Shown here: positions 25,576-34,111 of the stretch, in pieces
Position numbering within the stretch: the first letter of the stretch is position 1
Layout: the number at the start of each line of letters is the position of its first letter
Assembly: GCA_024640625.1 (NCBI GenBank)
Contig: JAHEER010000020.1
Location: 1 to 49,361 of the forward strand
Source: Desulfobulbaceae bacterium
GTDB taxonomy: Bacteria; Desulfobacterota; Desulfobulbia; Desulfobulbales; Desulfocapsaceae
Direction: 5' to 3'
DNA length: 49,361 nucleotides
Translations under genes and position numbers: made by a program
The notes under the pieces: model-generated
Seen by the model: only the letters and a program-made list of their open reading frames with translations
Databases searched by the model: none
What the model was told of the DNA's origin: nothing

Positions 25576-26466
25576 TCAGATTTCCAGATAGGAATCGGAG
25601 AACAGGGTCTCACCCATGATGACCTTGACGGTCTTTACGTAATCCCCAAGTTCCTTGTCGAGGGTGGACGGATCCGGAGCGGTGCCGTCCATGGCCTGAT
25701 GGACAATGTCGACGATTTCGGGACGCTGACCTTTGGCCACTGCGGTCAGGTTGGTGTCCAGCGGATCGCTGATCACGGCCTTCATGCCGTAGCGCTCGAG
25801 CATGACCATATAGGTGGTGTTGAGAATCGGGCGCAGCTCTACCGGCGGACCATTGGAGATATTAGACAGACCGCAGGTGGACTTGGCGCCCGGGGCGATA
25901 TCTTCGAGCATCATCATGAAGTTGAGCAGACTGACCAGCTGCGGCTGCTGAATATTGACCGGAGTAACGATGCCGTCAACCCAGATTCTCTCGTTCTCGA
26001 CTCCGGCCTCGTTGGCGGCGTAGATAAGCTCAACGGCCAGGGCTGCTCGTTCGTTCTCATCTCTGGGAAGACCGTCCGGTCCCCAGAGCAGAGCGACCAT
26101 ATCGGCATCATACTTGTTGCACAGCGGCAGCATGGCCTCGTAGCGTTCAGCCCGTGCCATGATCGAGTTGATGATATGCGGCTGCGACGCCGGCTTCAGG
26201 ACCTTGAGTCCCTCTTCGATGGCAGCGATGTTGGACGTATCCAGAAGCAGCGGAATATCAGGCACCACTTCCTGGACCACCTGGCAGACCCACGGCATCA
26301 ATTCGTGACCGTCCTTCTTGGCTGGCCCGAGGTTGATGTCGATGTAGTCCATTCCCTTTTCTTTCTGATCAAGGGCTTCTTCCTGAATTGGCTTGGCGTC
26401 ACGCTCCTTGAAAGCGGTACCAATCACCTTTGATATGACGTTCAGGCTTTCACCGTGAAGTAACAT
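25576..26466 (-). CDS. acsE: Methyltetrahydrofolate:corrinoid iron-sulfur protein methyltransferase
   Basis: A 296-aa TIM-barrel pterin-binding enzyme that moves the methyl group from methyl-H4folate to the cobalt of the corrinoid iron-sulfur protein. Family patterns are DYIDINLGPAKKDG, PLLLDTSNIAAIEEGLKV, IINSIMA and STCGLSNISNGPP. The usual IGERIN start is replaced by HGESLN and the protein is about 30 residues longer than the clostridial enzyme, so it belongs to a divergent branch. AAAAGGAGAGG gives a strong ribosome site. It follows acsC in the leftward operon, with a stable hairpin in the gap. Confidence 0.93.
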   Translation of the reverse strand: MLLHGESLNVISKVIGTAFKERDAKPIQEEALDQKEKGMDYIDINLGPAKKDGHELMPWVCQVVQEVVPDIPLLLDTSNIAAIEEGLKVLKPASQPHIINSIMARAERYEAMLPLCNKYDADMVALLWGPDGLPRDENERAALAVELIYAANEAGVENERIWVDGIVTPVNIQQPQLVSLLNFMMMLEDIAPGAKSTCGLSNISNGPPVELRPILNTTYMVMLERYGMKAVISDPLDTNLTAVAKGQRPEIVDIVHQAMDGTAPDPSTLDKELGDYVKTVKVIMGETLFSDSYLEI

Positions 26467-26515
26467 GGCCTCTCCTTTTAATCTTAATTTTAACCGCTGA
26501 ATCTGCTCAATACGC

Positions 26516-26543
26516 CCCCCGAATCTCGCTGGATTTCCGGGGG
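26516..26543. other. Intergenic hairpin between acsC and acsE
   Basis: CCCCCG pairs with CGGGGG, with an inner AATC/GATT extension. No T-tract follows on the transcribed strand, so it is more likely an mRNA processing or stability element than a terminator. Confidence 0.5.
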
Positions 26544-26553
26544 ACGATTCCTG

Positions 26554-27894
26554 CTACCTTGCTTTTAAAAATCCTGCAAGATGTGCGGCTTCCCTGGGGC
26601 CGACGGTAATCGTCCAGCCGGGAAGTTCCTCTTCGACGTCGGCGACGATTGCCGCCGCATACCCTGGAATGATCAACTCGGTGTGCTTAACCTTGTCGGC
26701 TATGCCGCATTTCTTCACGAAGATGCCGACATCATCACCGCTGAACTTGCCGGCCGCCCAGGCGGTAAGCACCGACAGACCTTCAGAATCCTTGATCAAC
26801 AACCAGGAGGGAACCTTCGATGCCTCGACCTCGCCGGAAACGATAAAGTAGGTCAGGGCAAAGTTGGTGGTTACCAGTACCGGTGAATTCTCATCGGGGG
26901 CGCCTATCTCGTAGATGCCCTCGGTCACCGTCATCGGCCGCTGCGGGTCGGTGAAGATGTTGAGACGCTCAAGCAGCAGGGGGAAAAGCACCTCGGTTTC
27001 AAGATCCGACAATACTACGATGCCGCCGTACTTGGACACGTACATACCGGCAATCAGCGCTTCCATGTCACGGTTGGTGGCCATCTCGCAAGGGAAAGCG
27101 ATGGTCGGGAAACCGAGCGAACGGTTGCCGTCCTTGAGCGCCGCCCTGCGCAGGGCAACCATGTCTTCCAGCGCCTGCTTGACCTCGCGCGATCCCGGAT
27201 CGAGGATCAGATCCTTGAGTCCCATGCCGGTGAGCTTGTCGGTCAGCGCCATGAGGCCATCGATAGAATCCGATTTGACCACCAGCGGCAACTCGTTGTC
27301 GAGGGCCAGTTTGCCATACACATCGACATTTCCCTCGGTGGCCGCATAGATGACCGGGCGTTTGAACCCGCAGGCCTCAATGCCGGCAGCCATGACTCCC
27401 GCGTCCTCGCTCATCAATACGAGGTTGAACTCGGAGGTCTCGGCCACCAGTTTGGCCAGCGCCGCAAACGCATCCTTATCGCCGTTGACATCCTTCACCG
27501 CCGCCAGCTCGGGCCGCAGGTTAAGGCCGACACGCTCGTACTGCAAAGCGTTCCAGCACTTCAACTTGGTCTCCACCTCAGCTGTTGCAGTGTCGGAGGT
27601 GATCAGACCGGCGAACATGGTCGGGTTGTAAAAGGTTTTCTCGTGCCGGTACAGAACCGTCTCACCGCCTGTTTTCGCCGCGCGAACGCCTTTTCCGACT
27701 GCAACCTGACGGATCGGCGGTGCTGACGCCTCTTCCAGTTGAGCCCGGGCCTCCTCGGAAACGTAGGGGCAGGAGTCCAGCTCTGCCTTGCCGGATGCCA
27801 GGTTCATGGCAAAGGCAAGACACGTTGGCACTCCGCACTCCTTGCAGTTCGTCTTCGGCAGGAGTTTGAAAATCTGCATTCCTGTTAATGCCAT
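26554..27894 (-). CDS. acsC: Corrinoid iron-sulfur protein large subunit (gamma)
   Basis: A 446-aa subunit carrying the [4Fe-4S] cluster and, in its C-terminal part, the cobamide. The cluster ligands are C17, C20, C25 and C42 (NCKECGVPTC then SC), the spacing expected for CfsA/AcsC. The middle is a TIM barrel (ILDPGSREVKQALEDMVALRR) and the C-terminus binds cobalamin base-off. I start at the ATG at 27894, preceded by AAGGAGAG; an upstream ATG at 27930 has no ribosome site. It shuttles methyl groups from AcsE to AcsB and pairs with AcsD. Confidence 0.95.
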   Translation of the reverse strand: MALTGMQIFKLLPKTNCKECGVPTCLAFAMNLASGKAELDSCPYVSEEARAQLEEASAPPIRQVAVGKGVRAAKTGGETVLYRHEKTFYNPTMFAGLITSDTATAEVETKLKCWNALQYERVGLNLRPELAAVKDVNGDKDAFAALAKLVAETSEFNLVLMSEDAGVMAAGIEACGFKRPVIYAATEGNVDVYGKLALDNELPLVVKSDSIDGLMALTDKLTGMGLKDLILDPGSREVKQALEDMVALRRAALKDGNRSLGFPTIAFPCEMATNRDMEALIAGMYVSKYGGIVVLSDLETEVLFPLLLERLNIFTDPQRPMTVTEGIYEIGAPDENSPVLVTTNFALTYFIVSGEVEASKVPSWLLIKDSEGLSVLTAWAAGKFSGDDVGIFVKKCGIADKVKHTELIIPGYAAAIVADVEEELPGWTITVGPREAAHLAGFLKAR

Positions 27895-27934
27895 TTTTTT
27901 GCTCTCCTTTCTGTTTTTCGGGTCGTGCACATAG

Positions 27935-27963
27935 TGCCGGCCGCCGATATCAGGCGGCCGGCA
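27935..27963. other. Intergenic hairpin between acsB and acsC
   Basis: An 11-bp perfect GC-rich stem (TGCCGGCCGCC / GGCGGCCGGCA) with a 7-nt loop, 16 bases after the acsB stop. No T-tract follows in the transcribed direction. It may partially uncouple acsB from acsC mRNA levels. Confidence 0.6.
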
Positions 27964-27978
27964 GGGCCCGTTGGTTTA

Positions 27979-30192
27979 TTAGGCAATAATCGGATCCATG
28001 TTCAGTGCCGGATGCCCTTTCTCCTGGAGGAAAGGCATGATCTCGTCCTCGGTGATACCGACGGTTTCATCGGCGATCATGTCGGCGAAATTCTCGACAC
28101 CCATCTCTGCCCCCCGGGCATTGAGGCGGTCATAGATTTCATCCTTGAGTACCTTCGGCATCCATACCAGGCGAAGCAGGCCGCCGTCGCCGAGGATGAA
28201 CTTCTTCTGGGTGATGTTGAACTTGGAATGACCGACGAAGCCGGGCGAGGAAGCACCGCCGCCCATTACACCCGCCAGGGTGGTGAACTTCATACCGCAG
28301 GGGGTCTCTCCGGCATAGTCGCGGCCAACCGTCATCACGCCGTTACAGGCCGGCAGCATGGCGGCGATACACTCACAGCAGCCGCAGGTGGTCATCGGAG
28401 CGTTGACCATCGAGTAGAAATTGTAGGTCTCGATGGCACCTTTTGAAGCACCCTTGATGAACTCATCGACACCCTCGAAGCGGCCCAGCTCAGGATCGAG
28501 CACTTTACCCTTGTCGATGGGCTGGTTGGGCCCGGTCGGATTGATCTCGAACGAAGCTTTGCAGTCCATCCAGTTGTAGGCACCGCACAGACCGGTACGC
28601 TCCGGGCTCACCGTACAGACATGGCTCGGGGCAAAGGACTGACAGAGTGTACAGGAGTAGAAGGTTTCCACATCCTCATCGGTCATGGTGTCGACCCGCT
28701 CGTCACGCCGCTTGTACTCGGCCCGGGCTCTCTTGGTCAGTTTGTCGACCTCGGCCTGATCGGTGTAGAGCGTCACCTGCACCTTGTCGACGATTTTCTG
28801 GAAGTCCTGATGGAACTTGGCATGCAGAACCACGCCGATATCCTTCAGGGTAAAGCCCTTCTCGATGGCCGCCTTGGAGATGCGGACCCAGGAGATGTCG
28901 CGCTGGCCGATATGCATGATGCCCTGGATGTAGTTGATCAGGTGATGGATCTGACGCTCCATGATCGGCTCGAAGTCTTCCTGGAACTCGCGTCCAGCAA
29001 TCTGTACGTAGATGCCGAGCGGGAAGGTGCTGCCTTCTTTTAGGTCGCCGATATCGGGACCGACGATCTCGACCTTGGCGTCATCGATCTCGCCCATGTC
29101 GGCCATCTTGACCAGCTCGGTGCACTGGGTCTTGCCGCCGCCGGTCTGGCAGAACAGGTCGGCGCCGCGGACCCGCTCACCCTCGAAAGCCGGACCAAAG
29201 GCCAGCGGGATGTCGATCTCGGTAACGTTGATCTTCAGACCGCGAACCTCGACCGATTTCTGGCAGATCTCGTCATGCGGGACGTTGGCGACCACATGCT
29301 CGTAGGTGCAGATACCGGTGGGCAGGATCTCGGGAATATCGGTGTCGGCCAGGGTCGGGAAACCCCAGTTGACACAACCCGCCGCGGCAACAGCCCATTC
29401 GGTGCCCACATCGCCCAGGGCGTTGACGAAAGCGAAGATCCTGTTCTTGTTGTACATCAGCATTCTGCGGTAATCACCCGGCTCGACACCGCCAAAGGCC
29501 ATGGCCGCGCGGTTGGCGAAGCCCAGGGCGAAAATGGCCGAGGAAATATCGGGACCAAAGGGCACGATGCGGGTGTTCCAGCCGACCTGCATGCCGGCCT
29601 GCAGACACTGCTCAACTGCCGTTTTGCCGTTGTGGTTGGCGGCGCAGAAGATATAGAGACTCTTCTTCTGGTAGTCCTCGATGATCATTTTTGCCGTCTC
29701 TGCATCAGGAGCTGCACCGACGACCGCGGCAAAACCGGGTGCAGAGCCGTCGACGAATTCGACGCCGCGCTTGCGCAGGATCGTATCATCGGCCGGGCCG
29801 ACCCAGATTTTGCCCGCATCGACATCGGGATCTTCGGTAAAGGTGTAGAAGTCCGGCTCTTGGAGAATACGGATCGCCTCTTTCACTTCATAGGCGAACA
29901 GTCCGGCCATACCGGCATCCAGAAGCGGTCCGAGATAGGGCAGATGATTGTGCCCCTTGACGTGAGGAGGCAACAGCCCCCTGGCGAACTCGAGCGGCTT
30001 CTTGAGGTCTTCCAGTGTTTCACATTTCATCCCGGTGAGTGAATAAATGACCGGCAGGAAATAGGCGGTGTTGCCAAAGCCAATTTTGGTCGACGCATCG
30101 TAGGATTCCAGTGCCTTCTCAAGCTCACCCTCGACCTGGGATACGACCTTGTAACCGCCTTGTATAGCTGCAAATGCTACTAATCGTGACAT
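27979..30192 (-). CDS. acsB: Acetyl-CoA synthase catalytic subunit
   Basis: A 737-aa enzyme joining CO, methyl from the corrinoid protein and CoA into acetyl-CoA at the nickel A-cluster. The cluster ligands are all present: C514, C517, C526 and C536 (SCTLCQSFAPSHVC ... GLCGAYNW) and the distal-nickel C603-G604-C605 (TTCGCCECI), offset by eight from the Moorella enzyme. The length is that of bacterial ACS including the N-terminal CODH-binding domain, so this is not the short archaeal type. AAAAGGAGGAACGC is a strong ribosome site. cooS lies 53 bases upstream, acsC downstream. Confidence 0.97.
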   Translation of the reverse strand: MSRLVAFAAIQGGYKVVSQVEGELEKALESYDASTKIGFGNTAYFLPVIYSLTGMKCETLEDLKKPLEFARGLLPPHVKGHNHLPYLGPLLDAGMAGLFAYEVKEAIRILQEPDFYTFTEDPDVDAGKIWVGPADDTILRKRGVEFVDGSAPGFAAVVGAAPDAETAKMIIEDYQKKSLYIFCAANHNGKTAVEQCLQAGMQVGWNTRIVPFGPDISSAIFALGFANRAAMAFGGVEPGDYRRMLMYNKNRIFAFVNALGDVGTEWAVAAAGCVNWGFPTLADTDIPEILPTGICTYEHVVANVPHDEICQKSVEVRGLKINVTEIDIPLAFGPAFEGERVRGADLFCQTGGGKTQCTELVKMADMGEIDDAKVEIVGPDIGDLKEGSTFPLGIYVQIAGREFQEDFEPIMERQIHHLINYIQGIMHIGQRDISWVRISKAAIEKGFTLKDIGVVLHAKFHQDFQKIVDKVQVTLYTDQAEVDKLTKRARAEYKRRDERVDTMTDEDVETFYSCTLCQSFAPSHVCTVSPERTGLCGAYNWMDCKASFEINPTGPNQPIDKGKVLDPELGRFEGVDEFIKGASKGAIETYNFYSMVNAPMTTCGCCECIAAMLPACNGVMTVGRDYAGETPCGMKFTTLAGVMGGGASSPGFVGHSKFNITQKKFILGDGGLLRLVWMPKVLKDEIYDRLNARGAEMGVENFADMIADETVGITEDEIMPFLQEKGHPALNMDPIIA

Positions 30193-30245
30193 GCGTTCCT
30201 CCTTTTTTGAGGATTAAATTATTAGCGTGTTCGTATCGATAACCA

Positions 30246-32276
30246 TTACTCCATAGCCAGCGCTTGGCGGTCGGCCATATCCATCAGCACACGTTCGCGT
30301 GCCTTGTCGATGCCGAGCTCTTTACGCTTCTTGTCGATATGAGCAATCATCTTATGGGCGTGCTTGATCGGATCCGGTTCACAATCCCACTTCCCGCCGT
30401 AGACATTCTCCATCTCTCTGTAGAGATAGTCTTTGAATTCCGGTGCGCCCTCAAGCGGCATATGGTAGCCGAAAACGGTGTAGACACCGGAGGAGACGAA
30501 GTACTGGCCGATGGCGATGGCCTTCTCGCTCATCCACTCGGGAGCACTTCCCGCGGCCGGCAGATCGCAGATGTCGTCGCCCAGTCCGCCCGCCTTGACC
30601 ACCTCGGTGGCGGCCAACAGGATGCGGGTGTTGTCGACGCAGGAACCGAGATGCAGCACCGGCGGGATACCGACGGTCTCACAGACCTCGGCCAGACCCG
30701 GTCCGCAGTGCACGGCAGCCGCGCCAGGCGTCAGCAGTCCATGGATACCGGCGGCGATGGCCGAACAACCGGTGGTCAGAACGATGACATCGTTCTTGAT
30801 CAATTCCTTGATCAGGGTGATGTGTTCTTCGTTATGCTTGGTACGGGCGTTGTTGCAGCCCACCACACCGGCGATGCCGCGAATGCGGCCGTTGATGATG
30901 TTGTCGTTCAGGGTGTAATAATCACCACGGAACGATCCACCGAGATGATAGCGAATCGACTCGACGCCGAAACCGGCAATCTGGGTGGTCTTGTGCCGCG
31001 GAATCATTACATCAGCTCCACGCTCGGTGAAGTTATCGATGGCCAGCCTGACAATTTTATTGGCGTCTTCCATGGCATGATGTTCGTCGAATTCGATATG
31101 CACCACATTTTCCTGCTCCATCTTGGCGATCGGATGGGTAGTGATCAACTTGGTATGGAAACATTTGGCCACGTTGGCCAGGTTCTGGAAAATACACTGC
31201 ACGTCAACAACCATCGCATCACAGGCGCCGGTGATAATCGCCAGTTCCTGCTGCAGGAAGGTTCCGGCCGGCGGTACGCCATGACGTTGTAGGACCTCGT
31301 TGGCGGTACAGCAGATGCCGGCGAGCTGAATGCCCTTGGCTCCCTTGGACTTGGCGTAATCCAGGTTTTCCTGAGACTGGCAGGCAGCGACAATCATCTC
31401 GGAGAGCAGCGGCTCATGGCCGTGCACGATGACGTTGACATGGTCTTCCTTCATTACGCCCAGGTTGGCTTCAGCCTGCAGGGGTGAGGGGCTGCCGAAC
31501 ATGACATCCTGGAGATCGGTGCCGATCATGGCGCCGCCCCAGCCGTCTGCCAGTGAACAGCGGGTTGCCTGCTTGGTGAGGTTTACGAAATCCTGGTCCA
31601 CGCCCATGGCGGTGCGATGCATGATTTCCACCACCTCACGGTCGATGGCCCGCGGTTCGACTCCTTCTTTCTTCCATTTTTCCTGCAGCGGTTTGGGAGC
31701 GCGCTTCAGATAGGCCAGGGTACCGTCGTACTTGCCGAACTCGGCCATGGCCGCCTCGGCAACACCCAGGGCGATTTCATCGATGTCCCTGTCCAGTGTC
31801 TCCCCGTCCACCTCTACGGTGGTATCCACCCCAAAGTAAGGCGCGATCTGGATCAGTTTGGCCGGATCCTTGATCTTATAGTCTTCGGTCTCTTTTCTGG
31901 CCACAGAAAGAAAGGTCTCAGCAACACCCCTACCATGATCTGAATGGGCCGAAGTACCGGCGGCGACCATCCGGGCAAAGTTACGGGCGCAGATGGTGTT
32001 GGCGGTTGCGCCGCACAGTCCTTTCCTGGTGTCCTCGCCGTCAATTCCGCCCTTGGGCAGCGGCAGGCGACATGGTCCCATGGCGCAGTTTTTACAGCAG
32101 ATGCCCTGTAGGCCGATGGCGCACGGCTTCATGGTCACCGCCCGGTCGAAGACGGTGTCGATTCCCAACTTCTGGGCCCGTTCGATCATCTCCTGGGTTG
32201 AAGGTTCGATCGATGCCTCTCTCGCGTTAGCGAGTTTCGGATCTTTTGCTGCGGTTTTAGCTTTTGTTTCTGCCAT
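30246..32276 (-). CDS. acsA: Anaerobic Ni-Fe carbon monoxide dehydrogenase catalytic subunit
   Basis: A 676-aa CooS/AcsA protein that interconverts CO2 and CO at the Ni-Fe-S C-cluster. The N-terminal D/B-cluster cysteines are in GICCKNCAMGPC and GLCGATANTICARNFARMV. C-cluster-region motifs include HGHEPLLSEMI, GAKGIQLAGICCTANEV, GVVGCNNART, TTGCSAIAAG and LHLGSCVDNTR. The ATG at 32276 has GGAGG eight bases upstream; a GTG five codons earlier overlaps that site and is rejected. It sits directly upstream of acsB, forming the CODH/ACS complex whose CO tunnel joins both subunits. Confidence 0.97.
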   Translation of the reverse strand: MAETKAKTAAKDPKLANAREASIEPSTQEMIERAQKLGIDTVFDRAVTMKPCAIGLQGICCKNCAMGPCRLPLPKGGIDGEDTRKGLCGATANTICARNFARMVAAGTSAHSDHGRGVAETFLSVARKETEDYKIKDPAKLIQIAPYFGVDTTVEVDGETLDRDIDEIALGVAEAAMAEFGKYDGTLAYLKRAPKPLQEKWKKEGVEPRAIDREVVEIMHRTAMGVDQDFVNLTKQATRCSLADGWGGAMIGTDLQDVMFGSPSPLQAEANLGVMKEDHVNVIVHGHEPLLSEMIVAACQSQENLDYAKSKGAKGIQLAGICCTANEVLQRHGVPPAGTFLQQELAIITGACDAMVVDVQCIFQNLANVAKCFHTKLITTHPIAKMEQENVVHIEFDEHHAMEDANKIVRLAIDNFTERGADVMIPRHKTTQIAGFGVESIRYHLGGSFRGDYYTLNDNIINGRIRGIAGVVGCNNARTKHNEEHITLIKELIKNDVIVLTTGCSAIAAGIHGLLTPGAAAVHCGPGLAEVCETVGIPPVLHLGSCVDNTRILLAATEVVKAGGLGDDICDLPAAGSAPEWMSEKAIAIGQYFVSSGVYTVFGYHMPLEGAPEFKDYLYREMENVYGGKWDCEPDPIKHAHKMIAHIDKKRKELGIDKARERVLMDMADRQALAME

Positions 32277-32345
32277 TTTGTAATCCTCCACAAATTAATT
32301 CTGTGTTAGTCCGCAAATAAATTATTTGATACCAAACAGATCCGC

Positions 32346-33908
32346 TCATCCACGCTTGTGGAATCTGTCGAGCATTTCTAAAATCTTTTCCAACTGGTTC
32401 TTCTGCACGGCTGCGGGGGTCATTGGAATTTCATCCGTTTCGACCTGTGCTCGCTGGGCTGCCAGTTTCTCTTTTTCTGCCGCACGCTTCCGGCGCAACT
32501 CCTTCTCCTCAGCATCGCGGGCAGCCTTGGCCTCGGCGGCGGCCTGCTGCTCGGCCGCTGCCTTGGCCTTGGCTTCGGCTTCAGCCTTGGCTTTGGCCTC
32601 TTCTGCGGCCTTGGCTTTGGCCTCTGCCTCGGCTTTGGCTTTGGCTTCAGCATCCGCTTTGGCTTTGGCTTCGGCCTCGGCTTTGGCCTTGACATCGGCT
32701 TCGGCCTTGGCCTTGGCATCGGCTTCGGTCTCAGCCGGAGCCGGCTCGGGCTTGGCCTCTACCTTCTCTTCCTTGGCGGGAGCCGGTGCGGCTTCCTTCT
32801 TGGCTGGAGCAGCTTCCTTCTTGGCCGCCGGAGCCGCTTTCTTGGCCGGAGCGGTCTTCTTCTCTTCTTCGATGGTCAGATCGGGCTCAGGAGCCAGGGC
32901 AGCAAAATCGATGGCGACATCGCCCGTCATTTTGCTGATCGGCGCCGCGTCGGCGAGGCTGCCGCCATCGGCCAGAGCGTTAATGAACTCCTTGGTCAGC
33001 CGTATCGACTCAGGGTGTCGCATAATCAGGATATTGGTACCGCTGAGCAGATAGGAGACGGCTCCAACCGCTTCCATCAAGATGCCCCTGCGCTCAGGAT
33101 CGCCGAGCAGCGGTGCCTCCTCGACGGTCTGTTTGGCTTCCTTGCACTTCCAGACCTCGTTGCCGAGGTTGTTGATCATCGGGTACTGGAGTTTGTTGTC
33201 TCCCTGGGTCATGGCCGCCATGCTGAGGCGTTCCATGACCGAGTAGGAATACTCCAGACCGTAGCCAAGACCGCCGGTAGTCGGATCTACGATGACCCGC
33301 TCCATCGGCATACCGAAGTTCTCGAGCAATATATTGATCTGCTTGGCCAGGTTGACATCGATCGGCGAGGACGAAATCAGCGAGTGATTGTAGCCCATGG
33401 CTGCGGCAGCAATGCCCTTGTAATTCTTCTCTTCGACCGGACCCATCAGCAGGTTCTCGCTGTCACAGGATTCACAGATGGCCTTGAGCACCTCTTCATC
33501 CTTATCCGGATTGGCACATCCCCAGACGATCAAGGGCACGTCGATGGCGTCGAGAACTTTCTTGGCCGTCTCGGCGGCTGACTCGGCGCTGGCATCCTTG
33601 TCATTGGGGTCAACTGACTTCAACTGCAGGACGATGGCCTGGGCGCCATAGTCTTCAACGCATTTTTTGGCCCAGGCTGCCGGATCCGAGATTACATCCT
33701 TGAACGGCGCCACCGCGGCCTCCGGCCAGTCTTCCGGTTCCATGTCCCAGATTTCCATGGCGATGATAGGCTTGTTCGGCATGTCGCCTTCGAACATATA
33801 GAAGGGATAACATGTCTCTCCACCGACGGTTAGGGCGGCGTCGCCTTTACCAATGGAAATTTCCTTGATTCCACCGGTATAAGACTCTTTGTTGAGTTCA
33901 AATGCCAC
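32346..33908 (-). CDS. acsD: Corrinoid iron-sulfur protein small subunit with long Ala/Lys/Glu tail
   Basis: A 520-aa protein. Residues 1 to about 350 match the AcsD/CfsB barrel (YPFYMFEGDMPNKPIIAMEI, VIVDPTTGGLGYGLEYSYSV, PMINNLGNEVWKCKEAK, ILIMRHPES), normally about 320 residues. The remaining 169 are an unusual extension: an Ala/Pro/Lys linker, then about 65 residues of repeating AKAKAEAEAK-type sequence predicted to form one long charged helix (TolA-like), a basic coiled part (KELRRKRAAEKEKLAAQRAQ) and a distinct amphipathic end (TPAAVQKNQLEKILEMLDRF). The start is GTG with AAGGAGG five bases upstream. The tail could tether AcsC/D to the complex; this is speculation. Confidence 0.95.
   Translation of the reverse strand: MAFELNKESYTGGIKEISIGKGDAALTVGGETCYPFYMFEGDMPNKPIIAMEIWDMEPEDWPEAAVAPFKDVISDPAAWAKKCVEDYGAQAIVLQLKSVDPNDKDASAESAAETAKKVLDAIDVPLIVWGCANPDKDEEVLKAICESCDSENLLMGPVEEKNYKGIAAAAMGYNHSLISSSPIDVNLAKQINILLENFGMPMERVIVDPTTGGLGYGLEYSYSVMERLSMAAMTQGDNKLQYPMINNLGNEVWKCKEAKQTVEEAPLLGDPERRGILMEAVGAVSYLLSGTNILIMRHPESIRLTKEFINALADGGSLADAAPISKMTGDVAIDFAALAPEPDLTIEEEKKTAPAKKAAPAAKKEAAPAKKEAAPAPAKEEKVEAKPEPAPAETEADAKAKAEADVKAKAEAEAKAKADAEAKAKAEAEAKAKAAEEAKAKAEAEAKAKAAAEQQAAAEAKAARDAEEKELRRKRAAEKEKLAAQRAQVETDEIPMTPAAVQKNQLEKILEMLDRFHKRG
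32522..32717. repeat. acsD: Imperfect tandem repeat in the acsD tail
   Basis: Short units built from GCCTTGGCTTCG-like dodecamers and variants repeat along ~200 bases, encoding alternating Ala-Lys-Ala-Glu. Such a tract can change length by slippage in steps that keep the frame. Confidence 0.7.
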
Positions 33909-34111
33909 TTTAGCCTCCTTCAGTTTTTTGAGTTAATCTCCGGCCAGTTCAACCGGCCGAACGGCTGCATGGAACCCAGCCGCTCAACCCACTGTACCCA
34001 TAAAAATTCCGCCACTACAACAAAGTCGCTTTTAATGTATGTAAATAAAAACCAGCACCACTTAGTATTAATGGAAACCAGTGCTTATTTCAAATAGCCG
34101 GACAACTTTTT

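Noticed and set aside
31640..31670. tRNA-like GGTTCGACTCC
   Set aside because: It lies inside the CODH gene and no acceptor or anticodon arms are found.
32522..32717. acsD tail repeats as an assembly error or CRISPR
   Set aside because: The units are imperfect, keep the frame, have no spacers, and end in a non-repetitive cap.
34000..34030. Sigma54-type promoter (TGGCGG...TTATG) before acsD
   Set aside because: The conserved GC of the -12 element is missing.
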